A stretch of DNA of 64,000 nt from Rossellomorea vietnamensis. Lineage in GTDB: Bacteria; Bacillota; Bacilli; Bacillales; Bacillaceae_B. Positions 53,298-61,357 of the stretch are shown here, piece after piece. The translations under genes and the position numbers were made by a program. The stretch spans positions 86,329 through 150,328 of the forward strand of contig NZ_VTEH01000004.1 in assembly GCF_008180615.1 (NCBI RefSeq), written 5' to 3'. A model generated the notes under the pieces. That model had not been told where the DNA came from and made no database searches. It worked only from the letters and a program-made list of their open reading frames with translations. Positions within the stretch are counted from its first letter, which is position 1, and each line of letters opens with the position of its first letter.

Positions 53298-54992
53298 TTA
53301 TTTCGTCAATCGATAAACCACAGACTCATACGGTCGAAGCTTAATCAGCTCAAGGTCCGTCTGGCTGTCTTCATAGTTGGAGAGCAGGATTTCGCTGTTC
53401 CAGCCGGCCAGATCCACCTCATCATTCGGCAGGTCAAAGATGGTTTTGTTGCCGTAGAAGTTATTGACGACAAGCAGCTTTTCGTTCTCGCCGTTGCGCA
53501 CGTAAGCGAAGACATCGGCGTGTTCGGGAGTCAGCAATTGGTAGTCGCCGTCCGTGATGATGTCGTATTCCTTGCGCAGTGAAATCAATTTTTGATAGTG
53601 ATAGAACACGGAGTCCTTGTCCTGCAGGGCTTTTTCGGCGTTGATTTCCGGATAGTTGCGTGCAACCGGAATCCAAGGTGTGCCGGTTGTGAAGCCGGCA
53701 TGCTCGCTGTCATTCCACTGGACCGGTGTTCTTGAGTTATCACGAGATTTGTGGCGAAGGATTTCCAGAATTTCATCCTCGGATTTTCCTTGTTCTTTTA
53801 AGATATTGAAAATGTTGATCGACTCAACATCGCGATACTCCTCGATGCTGTTGAATTTCGGATTGGTCATCCCGAACTCTTCACCTTGGTAGATATAAGG
53901 CGTTCCCTGCATCATGTGAATCGTGGTTGCCAGCATTTTTGCTGACTGGTTCCGGTATTCACCGTCATTTCCATAACGGGAAACGATGCGCGGCTGATCA
54001 TGGTTGCACCAGAACAGGGCATTCCAGCCGCCGCCTTTGTGCATTTCACTCTGCCAGGTTGAGAGGATATCCTTCAACTGCAGAAAATCAAAGTCTGCCA
54101 CGGTCCATTTTTCACCGTTCGGGTAATCGACTTTAAGATGATGGAAATTGAACGTCATGCTGAGCTCGTTGCGTTCAGGGTTAGAGTATTCTATGCAGTT
54201 CTCGATTGTCGTCGAGCTCATTTCGCCGACGGTCATGATGTCGTAGTTTGAGAAGACCTCTTTGTTCATTTCGTTCATGAATTCGTGAACACGAGGGCCG
54301 TCTGTGTAAAATTTGCGCCCGTCTCCCGGTGCCACAGAGCCGTCATCATCAGGGAAGTCCTGGTTTTTGGAAACAAGGTTGATGACATCAAGGCGGAATC
54401 CGTCGACACCTTTATCGAGCCAGAATTTCATCATGTCGTATACTTTGGTGCGAAGTTCTTCGTTTTCCCAGTTAAGGTCAGCCTGTGTGACGTCGAACAG
54501 GTGAAGGTAATATTGGCCGGTTGCCTCATCGTACTGCCAAGCATTGCCGCCGAATTTGGACTGCCAGTTGGTCGGCTCGGAACCGTCTTCTTTACCGTCT
54601 CTCCAGATGTAGTAGTCACGGTAAGGGTTGTCCTTCGATTTGCGGGATTCGATGAACCACTCGTGTTCAGTCGATGTATGGTTGACGACGATATCCATGA
54701 TGATCTTGATTCCTCTGTCGTGGGCTTGAGATAAAAGCTCATCAAAGTCTTCCATTGTGCCGTACTCTTCATGGATGTTGAAATAGTCGGCGATGTCATA
54801 GCCGTTATCGCGCTGAGGCGATTTGTAAATCGGTGTCAGCCAGACGACGTCGACGCCAAGCTCTTTCAAGTAATCTAGTTTCTCCGTGATTCCTTTGATA
54901 TCACCGACTCCGTTGCCTGATGTATCGTTGAAGCTCTTTGGATAGATTTGATACACAACCGACTTCTTCCACCAAGGTTGCTGTTTCTTCAT
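53298..54992 (-). CDS. treA: Alpha,alpha-phosphotrehalase TreA (GH13)
   Basis: 564-residue GH13 enzyme that hydrolyses cytoplasmic trehalose-6-phosphate to glucose and glucose-6-phosphate. Catalytic residues are Asp202 (GFRLDVINL), Glu257 (TVGEMSS) and the Asp of WCNHDQPR. The sequence follows TreA over its whole length, e.g. YQIYPKSFNDTSGNGVGD, HLFDVTQADLNWENEE, and SFHHLK-type VDYPNGEKW. ATG 54992 has GCAGGTG upstream; an upstream TTG forms part of that site. It is the last gene of the treP-malL-treA unit. Confidence 0.93.
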   Translation of the reverse strand: MKKQQPWWKKSVVYQIYPKSFNDTSGNGVGDIKGITEKLDYLKELGVDVVWLTPIYKSPQRDNGYDIADYFNIHEEYGTMEDFDELLSQAHDRGIKIIMDIVVNHTSTEHEWFIESRKSKDNPYRDYYIWRDGKEDGSEPTNWQSKFGGNAWQYDEATGQYYLHLFDVTQADLNWENEELRTKVYDMMKFWLDKGVDGFRLDVINLVSKNQDFPDDDGSVAPGDGRKFYTDGPRVHEFMNEMNKEVFSNYDIMTVGEMSSTTIENCIEYSNPERNELSMTFNFHHLKVDYPNGEKWTVADFDFLQLKDILSTWQSEMHKGGGWNALFWCNHDQPRIVSRYGNDGEYRNQSAKMLATTIHMMQGTPYIYQGEEFGMTNPKFNSIEEYRDVESINIFNILKEQGKSEDEILEILRHKSRDNSRTPVQWNDSEHAGFTTGTPWIPVARNYPEINAEKALQDKDSVFYHYQKLISLRKEYDIITDGDYQLLTPEHADVFAYVRNGENEKLLVVNNFYGNKTIFDLPNDEVDLAGWNSEILLSNYEDSQTDLELIKLRPYESVVYRLTK

Positions 54993-55056
54993 ATTATAAA
55001 CACCTGCCAATTCAGAATTTGTTTGTCATTTCGCTTTCGTCCTTTACCGTGCTAAG

Positions 55057-55154
55057 AGGGACAGTCCCTCTTCGTGCTTTAACGCGTCAACGCGGGATAG
55101 GGGACAGTCCCTTTTAGCACTGTAACGCGTCACTTCGCTATGAGGGACTGTCCC
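55057..55154. repeat. Three GGGAC(A/T)GTCCC palindromic repeats
   Basis: Palindromes at 55057-55069, 55101-55111 and 55144-55154, with intervening GTGCT/ACGCGT-rich words. They fill the gap between treA and malL; a fourth copy is at 46689. Confidence 0.88.
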
Positions 55155-55172
55155 TTTCAGTGCTGTGGTGCG

Positions 55173-56846
55173 TTAAAGCTTGTAGACGATGGCTTGGTAC
55201 GGCTGCAGTTTCATTTGTTTAGCCAGTTTGGTTTCGCCTTTATAGTTGGTGATGAGGGTGCTGGCGTTTTCGCTTACGACTTCCTCTGGAAGGTCGATTT
55301 CCAGGTCTTCGTCGTAGAAATTGCAGAGAACAAGCAGCTTTTCATCTCCCAGTGTTCTTGTGTAAGCGTACAGTTTTTCATGATCACCTAAGATCAGCTC
55401 GTATCTTCCGTACACGATGACTTCATGCTGTTTGCGCAGCTCTATCAATTTTTTATAGTAGTGGAAGATAGAGTCTTCATCGTTCACCTGGGCTTCTGCA
55501 TTGATTTCCTTGTGATTCGGATTGACCGCAAGCCACGGTTCGCCTTCAGTGAAGCCTGCATTTCTGGAAGAATCCCACTGCATCGGGGTACGCGCATTGT
55601 CACGGCCTTTTACATAGATGCTTTCCATTGTCTTCTGGACCGGCTCGCCGGCTTCCATCTGCTCGTTGTAGAAGTTCAGTGTTTCGATATCCTCATACTC
55701 CTCAATGGAAGAGAAGCGGACATTGGTCATGCCGATTTCCTCTCCTTGGTAGACATAAGGAGTTCCTTTCATCATGTGAAGGATGGTCGCCAGCATCTTC
55801 GCGGATTCGCGGTGGTACTTGCCGTCATCACCGAATCGTGAAACGACACGAGGCTGGTCATGGTTATTGAAGTAAAGCGAGTTCCAGCCGTCTTTTTCGA
55901 GTGCTGTCTGCCAGTGTGTCAGGTTTTCTTTTAAATCAGGCAGATAGAGGGGCTTTAAGTCCCATTTCCCGTTTTTGCCGTTATCCAAGCTCATATGTGA
56001 AAATTGGAAGACCATATTCAGTTCATCGCGGTCCTTGCCGGTATACAGGCGGGCCTGCTCCGGGTTAACGCCAGGCATTTCCCCGACTGTCATGACATCG
56101 TAGTTGGAAAGGACTTCTTTGTGCATTTCCTTAAAGTAATCATGAATTTTCGGGCCGTTACGGTAGTACTTGCTGCCGGACGCATATTTTTTGCCGGGCT
56201 TCACTTCATCATCAGGAAGGCCTTCTACCTTGGAAATGAAGTTCACGACATCCATGCGGAAGCCGTCGATGCCCTTATCGAGCCACCATTTCATCATGCT
56301 GTAAACGTCTTCGCGAAGCTTCGGGTTTTCCCAGTTGAGATCCGGCTGTTTTTTTGAAAAAAGATGAAGGAAGTATTCGCCTGTCTCTTCATCATACTCC
56401 CAGGCAGATCCTCCGAAATTGGACCCCCAGTTGTTCGGTTCTTTGCCGTCTTTTGGCTTACGCCATATGTAGTAGTCACGGTATGGGTTGTCTTTTGACT
56501 TGCGAGATTCGACAAACCATTTATGTTCATCCGAACTGTGGTTCACTACGAGGTCCATGATCAGCTTCATGCCGCGGTTGTGCATCTCTTTTAAAAGTTG
56601 ATCCCAGTCGTCCATTGTTCCGAATTCATCCATGATGTCCTGGTAATCGCTGATATCATAGCCGTTATCATCATTGGGTGATTTGTAGACAGGGGAGAGC
56701 CAGATCACGTCAATCCCCAGTTCTTTCAGGTAATCCAGCTTGGAGATGATTCCCGGGATATCCCCGATTCCGTCTCCGTTCGAGTCCATAAAGCTGCGAG
56801 GATAGATTTGATAAACGACGCTTTCTTTCCACCATTGTTTTTCCAT
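55173..56846 (-). CDS. malL: Oligo-1,6-glucosidase / alpha-glucosidase (GH13, MalL-like)
   Basis: 557-residue cytoplasmic GH13 enzyme. Asp199 (GFRMDVVN) is the nucleophile, Glu256 (TVGEMPG) the acid/base, and the third Asp lies in FNNHDQPR. A Val directly follows Asp199, which in this family goes with preference for alpha-1,6 bonds (isomaltose-type) over pure maltases. ATG 56846 is used because AGGAG is nine bases upstream; ATG 56855 has no spacing. The sequence is related to but clearly distinct from TreA (e.g. SKKQPDLNWENPK). It lies between treP and treA, an unusual placement. Confidence 0.88.
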   Translation of the reverse strand: MEKQWWKESVVYQIYPRSFMDSNGDGIGDIPGIISKLDYLKELGIDVIWLSPVYKSPNDDNGYDISDYQDIMDEFGTMDDWDQLLKEMHNRGMKLIMDLVVNHSSDEHKWFVESRKSKDNPYRDYYIWRKPKDGKEPNNWGSNFGGSAWEYDEETGEYFLHLFSKKQPDLNWENPKLREDVYSMMKWWLDKGIDGFRMDVVNFISKVEGLPDDEVKPGKKYASGSKYYRNGPKIHDYFKEMHKEVLSNYDVMTVGEMPGVNPEQARLYTGKDRDELNMVFQFSHMSLDNGKNGKWDLKPLYLPDLKENLTHWQTALEKDGWNSLYFNNHDQPRVVSRFGDDGKYHRESAKMLATILHMMKGTPYVYQGEEIGMTNVRFSSIEEYEDIETLNFYNEQMEAGEPVQKTMESIYVKGRDNARTPMQWDSSRNAGFTEGEPWLAVNPNHKEINAEAQVNDEDSIFHYYKKLIELRKQHEVIVYGRYELILGDHEKLYAYTRTLGDEKLLVLCNFYDEDLEIDLPEEVVSENASTLITNYKGETKLAKQMKLQPYQAIVYKL

Positions 56847-56927
56847 TTTTCTCATCTCCTGTTCTTCATAGTGATAGTATGTATTGTTTGACTAGTTTTA
56901 GTATCTATAAAAACAAAAGAGAAGAGC

Positions 56928-56951
56928 CGGCGCTGAGGTTACTCAGCACCG
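56928..56951 (-). terminator. Weak terminator/attenuator between treP and malL
   Basis: CGGCGCTGAG pairs with CTCAGCACCG with one mismatch. The following minus-strand sequence is T/C-rich rather than a pure T-run, so partial read-through is plausible. Confidence 0.55.
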
Positions 56952-56972
56952 ATTCTTCTTCATTAAGATGTC

Positions 56973-58388
56973 TTATTTCGCTTTTCCTTTTGAAAACTTG
57001 GAGAATACCAATGTTAACAAGATCGGAACGACAATTGCTACACCCATTCCGATAAAGAAGACTCCCCAATAATTAGTTTCAATAGAGAAGAATGCCGGGA
57101 TACCGCCTACACCGATAGATGGAGCGATGACATCTCCGAGAGTGATGATCAAGCCGGCAATTGCTGAACCAATGATAGCTGCGATGAATGGATATCTGTA
57201 ACGAAGGTTCACCCCGAACATGGCAGGCTCTGTAACTCCAAGCCAAGCAGAAACACCAGAAGATACGGCAAGTCCTTTTACTTTTTCGTTATTTCTCTCC
57301 ACAAACATCATTGCGAAAGCGGCTGCCCCCTGTGCAATATTAGAAAGTGCAACCATAGGCCATAAGAAGGTTCCGCCAAGTTGAGATCCGATTAACTGCA
57401 GGTCGACTGCAAGGAATGTATGGTGCATACCTGTGATAACCAATGGTGCATAAAGTCCGCCATAGATAAGACCTCCGATAGCAGGAACAGTATCAAAGAT
57501 GCCTCTAACGCCTTCCACAAGCCATTCGCCGATTGTGAATGTAACAGGCCCGATAATTGTAAATGCCAAGAAACCAGTAATCAATAGTGAAATCGGTGCG
57601 ACTGTAAGCAATTGGAATGCATCCGGAATTCGTTTGCGAAGCCAGATTTCTATTTTAGCGAGTACCCAAGATGCTACAAGGATAGGAAGGACCTGCCCTT
57701 GATATCCTACTTTTTCCACCGTTAGCCCTAATATGTTCCATGTTGGAATGTCATCCGCGCTTCCATAACCCCATGCATTCAAGAGATCAGGATGGACGAG
57801 CATCAAACCAAGAACCATACCGAACAGCGGGCTTCCGCCAAATCGGGTGAGGGCACTCCAACCAATTAAACCAGGAAGGAATACGAAGGCCGTGTTCGCA
57901 ATCAAGTTAATAATAGAAGCGATGTCTGCCCATTGCGGGAAGGCTTCGACTACACTTTGATCTTCCATAAAAATGCCCTGCTGGGTAAGGATGTTATTGA
58001 TACCCATAAGCAAACCGGCTGTAACGATTGCCGGCAGAATCGGGATGAAGATATCTGCGAGCGTTTTAACCGCACGCTGAAGCGGATTCATTTTATCTGC
58101 GGCAGCATTCTTTACATCATCCTTGGATGCTTCCTGCACACCAGTTTCTTCAGCAAGAATTTTGTAGACTTTGTCAACCGTTCCCTGGCCGATAACGATC
58201 TGGAATTGTCCGTTAGTCGAGAATGAACCCCTGACAAGGTCGATATCCTCCAGACGTTCTTTGTCTACCAGACCTTCATCGTTCAATACAAGACGAAGGC
58301 GGGTCACACAGTGCGTGGCAGTATTGATGTTCTCTTTACCGCCGATTGCTTCAATAATTTTGAGTACAGATTCTCTGTTTACACTCAT
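56973..58388 (-). CDS. treP: PTS trehalose-specific enzyme IIBC TreP
   Basis: 471 residues. The EIIB domain (about 1-85) has the phosphorylated Cys27 in ATHCVTRLR. The EIIC membrane domain follows (about 105-465) with NPLQRAVKTLADIFIPILPAIV, the ADDIPTWN loop, GMHHTFLAVDLQ and VTEPAMFGVNLRYR. It matches TreP end to end. It imports and phosphorylates trehalose to trehalose-6-phosphate, using a separate EIIA. GGGAGGGAAAGGC precedes the ATG. It is the first gene of the unit, with a well-defined TreR- and CcpA-type control region upstream. Confidence 0.95.
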   Translation of the reverse strand: MSVNRESVLKIIEAIGGKENINTATHCVTRLRLVLNDEGLVDKERLEDIDLVRGSFSTNGQFQIVIGQGTVDKVYKILAEETGVQEASKDDVKNAAADKMNPLQRAVKTLADIFIPILPAIVTAGLLMGINNILTQQGIFMEDQSVVEAFPQWADIASIINLIANTAFVFLPGLIGWSALTRFGGSPLFGMVLGLMLVHPDLLNAWGYGSADDIPTWNILGLTVEKVGYQGQVLPILVASWVLAKIEIWLRKRIPDAFQLLTVAPISLLITGFLAFTIIGPVTFTIGEWLVEGVRGIFDTVPAIGGLIYGGLYAPLVITGMHHTFLAVDLQLIGSQLGGTFLWPMVALSNIAQGAAAFAMMFVERNNEKVKGLAVSSGVSAWLGVTEPAMFGVNLRYRYPFIAAIIGSAIAGLIITLGDVIAPSIGVGGIPAFFSIETNYWGVFFIGMGVAIVVPILLTLVFSKFSKGKAK

Positions 58389-58571
58389 GCCTTTCCCTCC
58401 CGTGGGGGCTTGCTTTCCCCTTATTTTAAGCCGTTATTTTCAAAAGAATGTTTGTGCTAGCCAATCTTGTCTTTCTGCAGCCTATGAAAAAATAATGTCA
58501 ATTACTAGTGTGTGAAAAAAGAACTAATCTATCCACTTTTCAAATATTCCCCTGTGGCTGCGGTTTAAACA

Positions 58572-58599
58572 AAATAACGCTTACAAATAACCGCTTACA
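58572..58599 (-). promoter_or_regulatory. Two tandem cre-like sites in the treP leader
   Basis: On the minus strand TGTAAGCGGTTATT (58586-58599) and TGTAAGCGTTATTT (58572-58585) each match 12 of 14 positions of the CcpA consensus TGWAANCGNTNWCA. They lie downstream of the promoter, where CcpA could block elongation. Confidence 0.6.
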
Positions 58600-58622
58600 T
58601 TTCCTGTGAAAATAATAACTAG

Positions 58623-58635
58623 CTGTATATACAAG
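58623..58635. promoter_or_regulatory. treO: TreR-type operator 1
   Basis: CTGTATATACAAG, near-palindromic and close to the TTGTATATACAA operator recognised by Bacillus subtilis TreR. It lies about 15 bp downstream of the predicted start site. Confidence 0.8.
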
Positions 58636-58645
58636 TTATGAGTTC

Positions 58646-58674
58646 ATTGTATTCCTGTATATACAAGTTGTCAA
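58646..58674 (-). promoter_or_regulatory. Sigma-A promoter of the tre unit
   Basis: On the minus strand, TTGACA (58669-58674) and TACAAT (58646-58651) are 17 bp apart. TreR operator 2 fills the spacer. Confidence 0.85.
58655..58667. promoter_or_regulatory. treO: TreR-type operator 2
   Basis: Second copy of CTGTATATACAAG inside the promoter spacer, 32 bp (about three helical turns) from operator 1. The arrangement suits cooperative repression. Confidence 0.8.
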
Positions 58675-58678
58675 CACA

Positions 58679-58832
58679 TTCGTGACAGTCACGCCCCGTT
58701 TTTTGTCGAATGCATAGTTGCCAATATTAAAAAAGCCAGTGAAAACCCTTTATTCCAAAGGGTTTTCACTGGCTTTAGTTATTAATAATTTCCAATTTCA
58801 ATCGACATATTTCGGGGCGTGACTGTCACGAA
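58679..58832. repeat. Inverted-repeat element of about 150 bp
   Basis: TTCGTGACAGTCACGCCCCG at 58679-58698 is the perfect inverse of 58813-58832, and looser pairing extends inward to TGTCGA. The arms contain the smaller palindrome CGTGACAGTCACG. The interior holds a strong terminator hairpin. It looks like a small non-autonomous repeat inserted between treP and the RpiR gene. Confidence 0.85.
58732..58776 (-). terminator. Terminator after the RpiR regulator
   Basis: AAAGCCAGTGAAAACCCTTT pairs perfectly with AAAGGGTTTTCACTGGCTTT around ATTCC. It lies inside the inverted-repeat element. Confidence 0.9.
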
Positions 58833-58847
58833 GCACAGCACATATAA

Positions 58848-59702
58848 TTAGATTCTTTTCACAGAAATCGCATTCCGCATCTTTTTCAACGCATTCTGGC
58901 CTTCTTTATCACGCTTCAGCATGATGCTGACATACAGAGCATCGAATATGGAGAGCTGGGCGATCCGGGAAGAGAGGGCTTCAGAGCGGTAGTCCGTTTC
59001 TTCTGAAACAGTATATAAGGAAATATCCGATTTTTCGCTCAAAGGTGATTTAGCGAAGTTCGTGACTGCAATCGTTTTCGCTCCGCTTTCTTTTAACACC
59101 TTCATGACCTGCAGCATGTCCTTCGTCGATCCTGAATGAGAGATGAGGACCGCGCAGTCTTTTTCTGTCATTTGTGACGCGGTCATCAATTGTATATGGC
59201 TGTCGGTTGAAGCGTGGACTCTCAGGCCGGTGCGGATGAACTTATGGTAGGCATCCATGGCAACAATTCCGGAGCCGCCGCTTCCGAAGAATTCTATGTT
59301 ATCTGCGGAGAGCATGGCATTGACTGCTTCCTGGAACTGAATTTCTTTTAAGACCATCAGCGTATCTTCAATTGTTTTCATATTAGAACGAAATACTTTG
59401 GAGGCGATGGTTTGCGGTGAATCATTTTCTTCGATATTTTCGTGGATATCCCTCATGGGGGTCACGATTTCTGCCGCCAGGGCGATTTTCATGGATTGGT
59501 AGCCTTTGAAGCCGATTCTTTTGCAAAAACGGAAAACGGTTGAATCGGCGACACCGAGTGTATCGGCAAGCCCGTTAATGGTGGAATGTATAATATCGGT
59601 CGGATTGTTCAAGATATAATTGGCAATTTTTTTCTCTGTATCACTGAATTGGGAGTAATGTGACCGGATGCTCGCCAAACAGTGCTGGTGTTCTTTCTTC
59701 AT
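58848..59702 (-). CDS. RpiR/MurR-family transcriptional regulator (SIS domain)
   Basis: 284 residues: an N-terminal helix-turn-helix (about 20-75; TINGLADTLGVADSTVFRFCKRIGFKGYQSMKIALA) and a C-terminal sugar-isomerase (SIS) domain (about 125-265; IEFFGSGGSG, ISHSGSTKDML, AKTIAVTNFAKSPLSE). SIS domains sense phosphosugars. Divergent from a short-form 6-phosphogluconate dehydrogenase and beside gntP/gntK, it is probably the gluconate regulator with 6-phosphogluconate or a similar effector; this is inference. In Bacillus subtilis a GntR repressor does this job. AGGAG is present ahead of the ATG. Confidence 0.9.
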   Translation of the reverse strand: MKKEHQHCLASIRSHYSQFSDTEKKIANYILNNPTDIIHSTINGLADTLGVADSTVFRFCKRIGFKGYQSMKIALAAEIVTPMRDIHENIEENDSPQTIASKVFRSNMKTIEDTLMVLKEIQFQEAVNAMLSADNIEFFGSGGSGIVAMDAYHKFIRTGLRVHASTDSHIQLMTASQMTEKDCAVLISHSGSTKDMLQVMKVLKESGAKTIAVTNFAKSPLSEKSDISLYTVSEETDYRSEALSSRIAQLSIFDALYVSIMLKRDKEGQNALKKMRNAISVKRI

Positions 59703-59758
59703 GTCTCCACTCTCCTGAAAGGGTTTTCATGATTTCATTATACTAGAAAACAGAGAAA

Positions 59759-59805
59759 GAAAAAATATTTTTCTGAAATCGCTTGCAAAAAGAAAAATAT
59801 TTTTT
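59759..59805. promoter_or_regulatory. Paired AT palindromes, candidate RpiR operators
   Basis: GAAAAAATATTTTTC (59759-59773) and GAAAAATATTTTTT (59792-59805) have centres about 32 bp apart. The second fills the spacer of the gnd promoter and the first lies toward the regulator gene. RpiR-family proteins commonly bind such paired AT-rich palindromes. Confidence 0.55.
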
Positions 59806-59810
59806 ATAAT
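59783..59810 (+). promoter_or_regulatory. Promoter of gnd
   Basis: TTGCAA (59783-59788) and a consensus TATAAT (59805-59810) are 16 bp apart. The start site would be near 59817. Confidence 0.75.
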
Positions 59811-59862
59811 AGGGATATCAAGAAAATAAATTTCCACAAAATTTTCAACTGAGGTGTTACAA

Positions 59863-60765
59863 ATGCAAATCGGCATGATTGGGTTAGGAAAGATGGGGTA
59901 TCAGTTGTCACTGAACCTTTCAGATCATAAACATAATGTTGTTGCTTTTGACTTAAACGAAGAAGCGATGAAAAAAATTTCCGCAGAAGGTGTTGATACA
60001 GCTTCTACGATCGAAGAACTGGTTGGTAAATTAGAAAAACCAAGAACGATCTGGATGATGGTACCGGCAGGAGATGCAACAGAATCGGTCTTTCATCAAG
60101 TGCTTTCTTTCCTTGAAGAGGGCGACCGCATCATTGACGGAGGAAATGCTCATTACAAAGATTCGTTGAGAAGAGATGAGCTTTCTGCTGAAAAAGGAGT
60201 TTACTTCTTCGACTGCGGAACGAGCGGTGGAGTGGATGGTGCCCGTCATGGCGCCTGCACAATGATCGGCGGAAATGCAGAAGTATTTAAAGAAATCGAG
60301 CCAATCTTCTCTGATATTTCTGTTGAAAATGGTTACCTTTACGCAGGCAAAGCCGGAAGCGGCCACTTCTTGAAAATGGTACACAACGGCGTCGAGTACG
60401 GAATGATGCAGGCCATTGCCGAAGGGTTCGATATTTTGGAAAAAAGCCCATTCGACTACGAGTACGAAAAGGTTGCCCGCGTTTGGAACAACGGATCAGT
60501 TATCCGCTCATGGCTGATGGAACTAACAGAAAACGCGTTCTCTAAAGATGAGAAACTGGAAGGCATCAAAGGTGTTATGCACTCTTCAGGTGAAGGAAAG
60601 TGGACGGTTGAAACGGCCCTTGATCTGCAGACGGCAGCTCCAGTTATCGCGCTGTCACTAATGATGCGCTACCGCTCATTGGAAGATGACACGTTCACAG
60701 GCAAAGTCGTTGCCGCTCTACGAAACGAGTTCGGCGGACATGCTGTGGAGAAGAGCGGGAAGTAA
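59863..60765 (+). CDS. gnd: 6-phosphogluconate dehydrogenase, decarboxylating, short form
   Basis: 300-residue enzyme that oxidatively decarboxylates 6-phosphogluconate to ribulose-5-phosphate. The Rossmann motif is IGLGKMGYQLSLNL (about 5-18), followed by DGGNAHYKDS, TSGGVDGARHGACTMIGG and the catalytic HFLKMVHNGVEYGMMQAIAEG block. It is the short form of about 300 residues (YqeC-like), which lacks the duplicated C-terminal domain of the 470-residue enzyme and is generally NAD-linked. ATG 59863 has GAGGTG six bases upstream; GTG 59854 overlaps that site. It is divergent from the RpiR regulator and precedes gntP. Confidence 0.92.
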   Translation: MQIGMIGLGKMGYQLSLNLSDHKHNVVAFDLNEEAMKKISAEGVDTASTIEELVGKLEKPRTIWMMVPAGDATESVFHQVLSFLEEGDRIIDGGNAHYKDSLRRDELSAEKGVYFFDCGTSGGVDGARHGACTMIGGNAEVFKEIEPIFSDISVENGYLYAGKAGSGHFLKMVHNGVEYGMMQAIAEGFDILEKSPFDYEYEKVARVWNNGSVIRSWLMELTENAFSKDEKLEGIKGVMHSSGEGKWTVETALDLQTAAPVIALSLMMRYRSLEDDTFTGKVVAALRNEFGGHAVEKSGK

Positions 60766-61357
60766 GGTTACAAAGATTTCTTGAAAGATGTTGATTGGAG
60801 CGGAAATCCAATCAGCCCTCTAAAGATTAAGATGGGTATTTATCTTCGACGAGTATAAGTTTTCAAAACAGCCTGGTACAAGATGCAGTGTTGTGCCAGG
60901 CACTAAAACAGGACGAAAAGCAAGCGTTTACAACATAAACTGATCGACGTAGTTTATGTGAAATCTCTTATTCTATTAGACTATTTTCTATGATTAATGC
61001 TTTTACGTAAGAGGATTGGAGCGGAAGGCGTACGACCTCCTGCGGGACTAGCGGGCAGGTGAGACCCCGCAGGCAAATCCAGCTCCAGCGGCCAGCGACT
61101 AGCAGATTTCGGTCTCTCTCCTTGCGATAAGTCATCATCGAATCGCTACAGCTCTTCGTGATTCCTTTATCTCATGCGAGAGCCCTAAAATCTGTACGTC
61201 GCTGAACGGCCGCTTCCGCTTTTTACAAAGCCGAGGAGGCTCACCGCCCGCCCCGCGGAGTCGTACGACTGGAGCGGAAATCCATTACATTTCAACGGCA
61301 AAATCTTTGCGAAAAGAATTCTCTATTAAATTCATAAACGAAAGGCTGGTATGCACC
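60766..61357. other. Intergenic region between gnd and gntP
   Basis: 592 bp with no supported gene. It contains a short palindrome GATTGGAGCGGAAATCCAATC at 60792-60812 and the large palindromic element at 61014-61283. A gntP promoter was not identified. Confidence 0.7.
61014..61283. repeat. Large GC-rich palindromic repeat element (~270 bp)
   Basis: Outer arms: GGCGTACGACCTCCTGCGGG on the left pairs with CCCGCGGAGTCGTACGAC on the right. Inner arms: AGCGGCCAGCGAC...CAGATTT (61087-61110) pairs with AAATCTGTACGTCGCTGAAC and GGCCGCTTCC (61187-61219). Both ends carry GGAGCGGAA. The GC content is far above the surroundings. It resembles dispersed intergenic repeats of Bacillaceae genomes and a long folded RNA could form. 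Confidence 0.8.
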
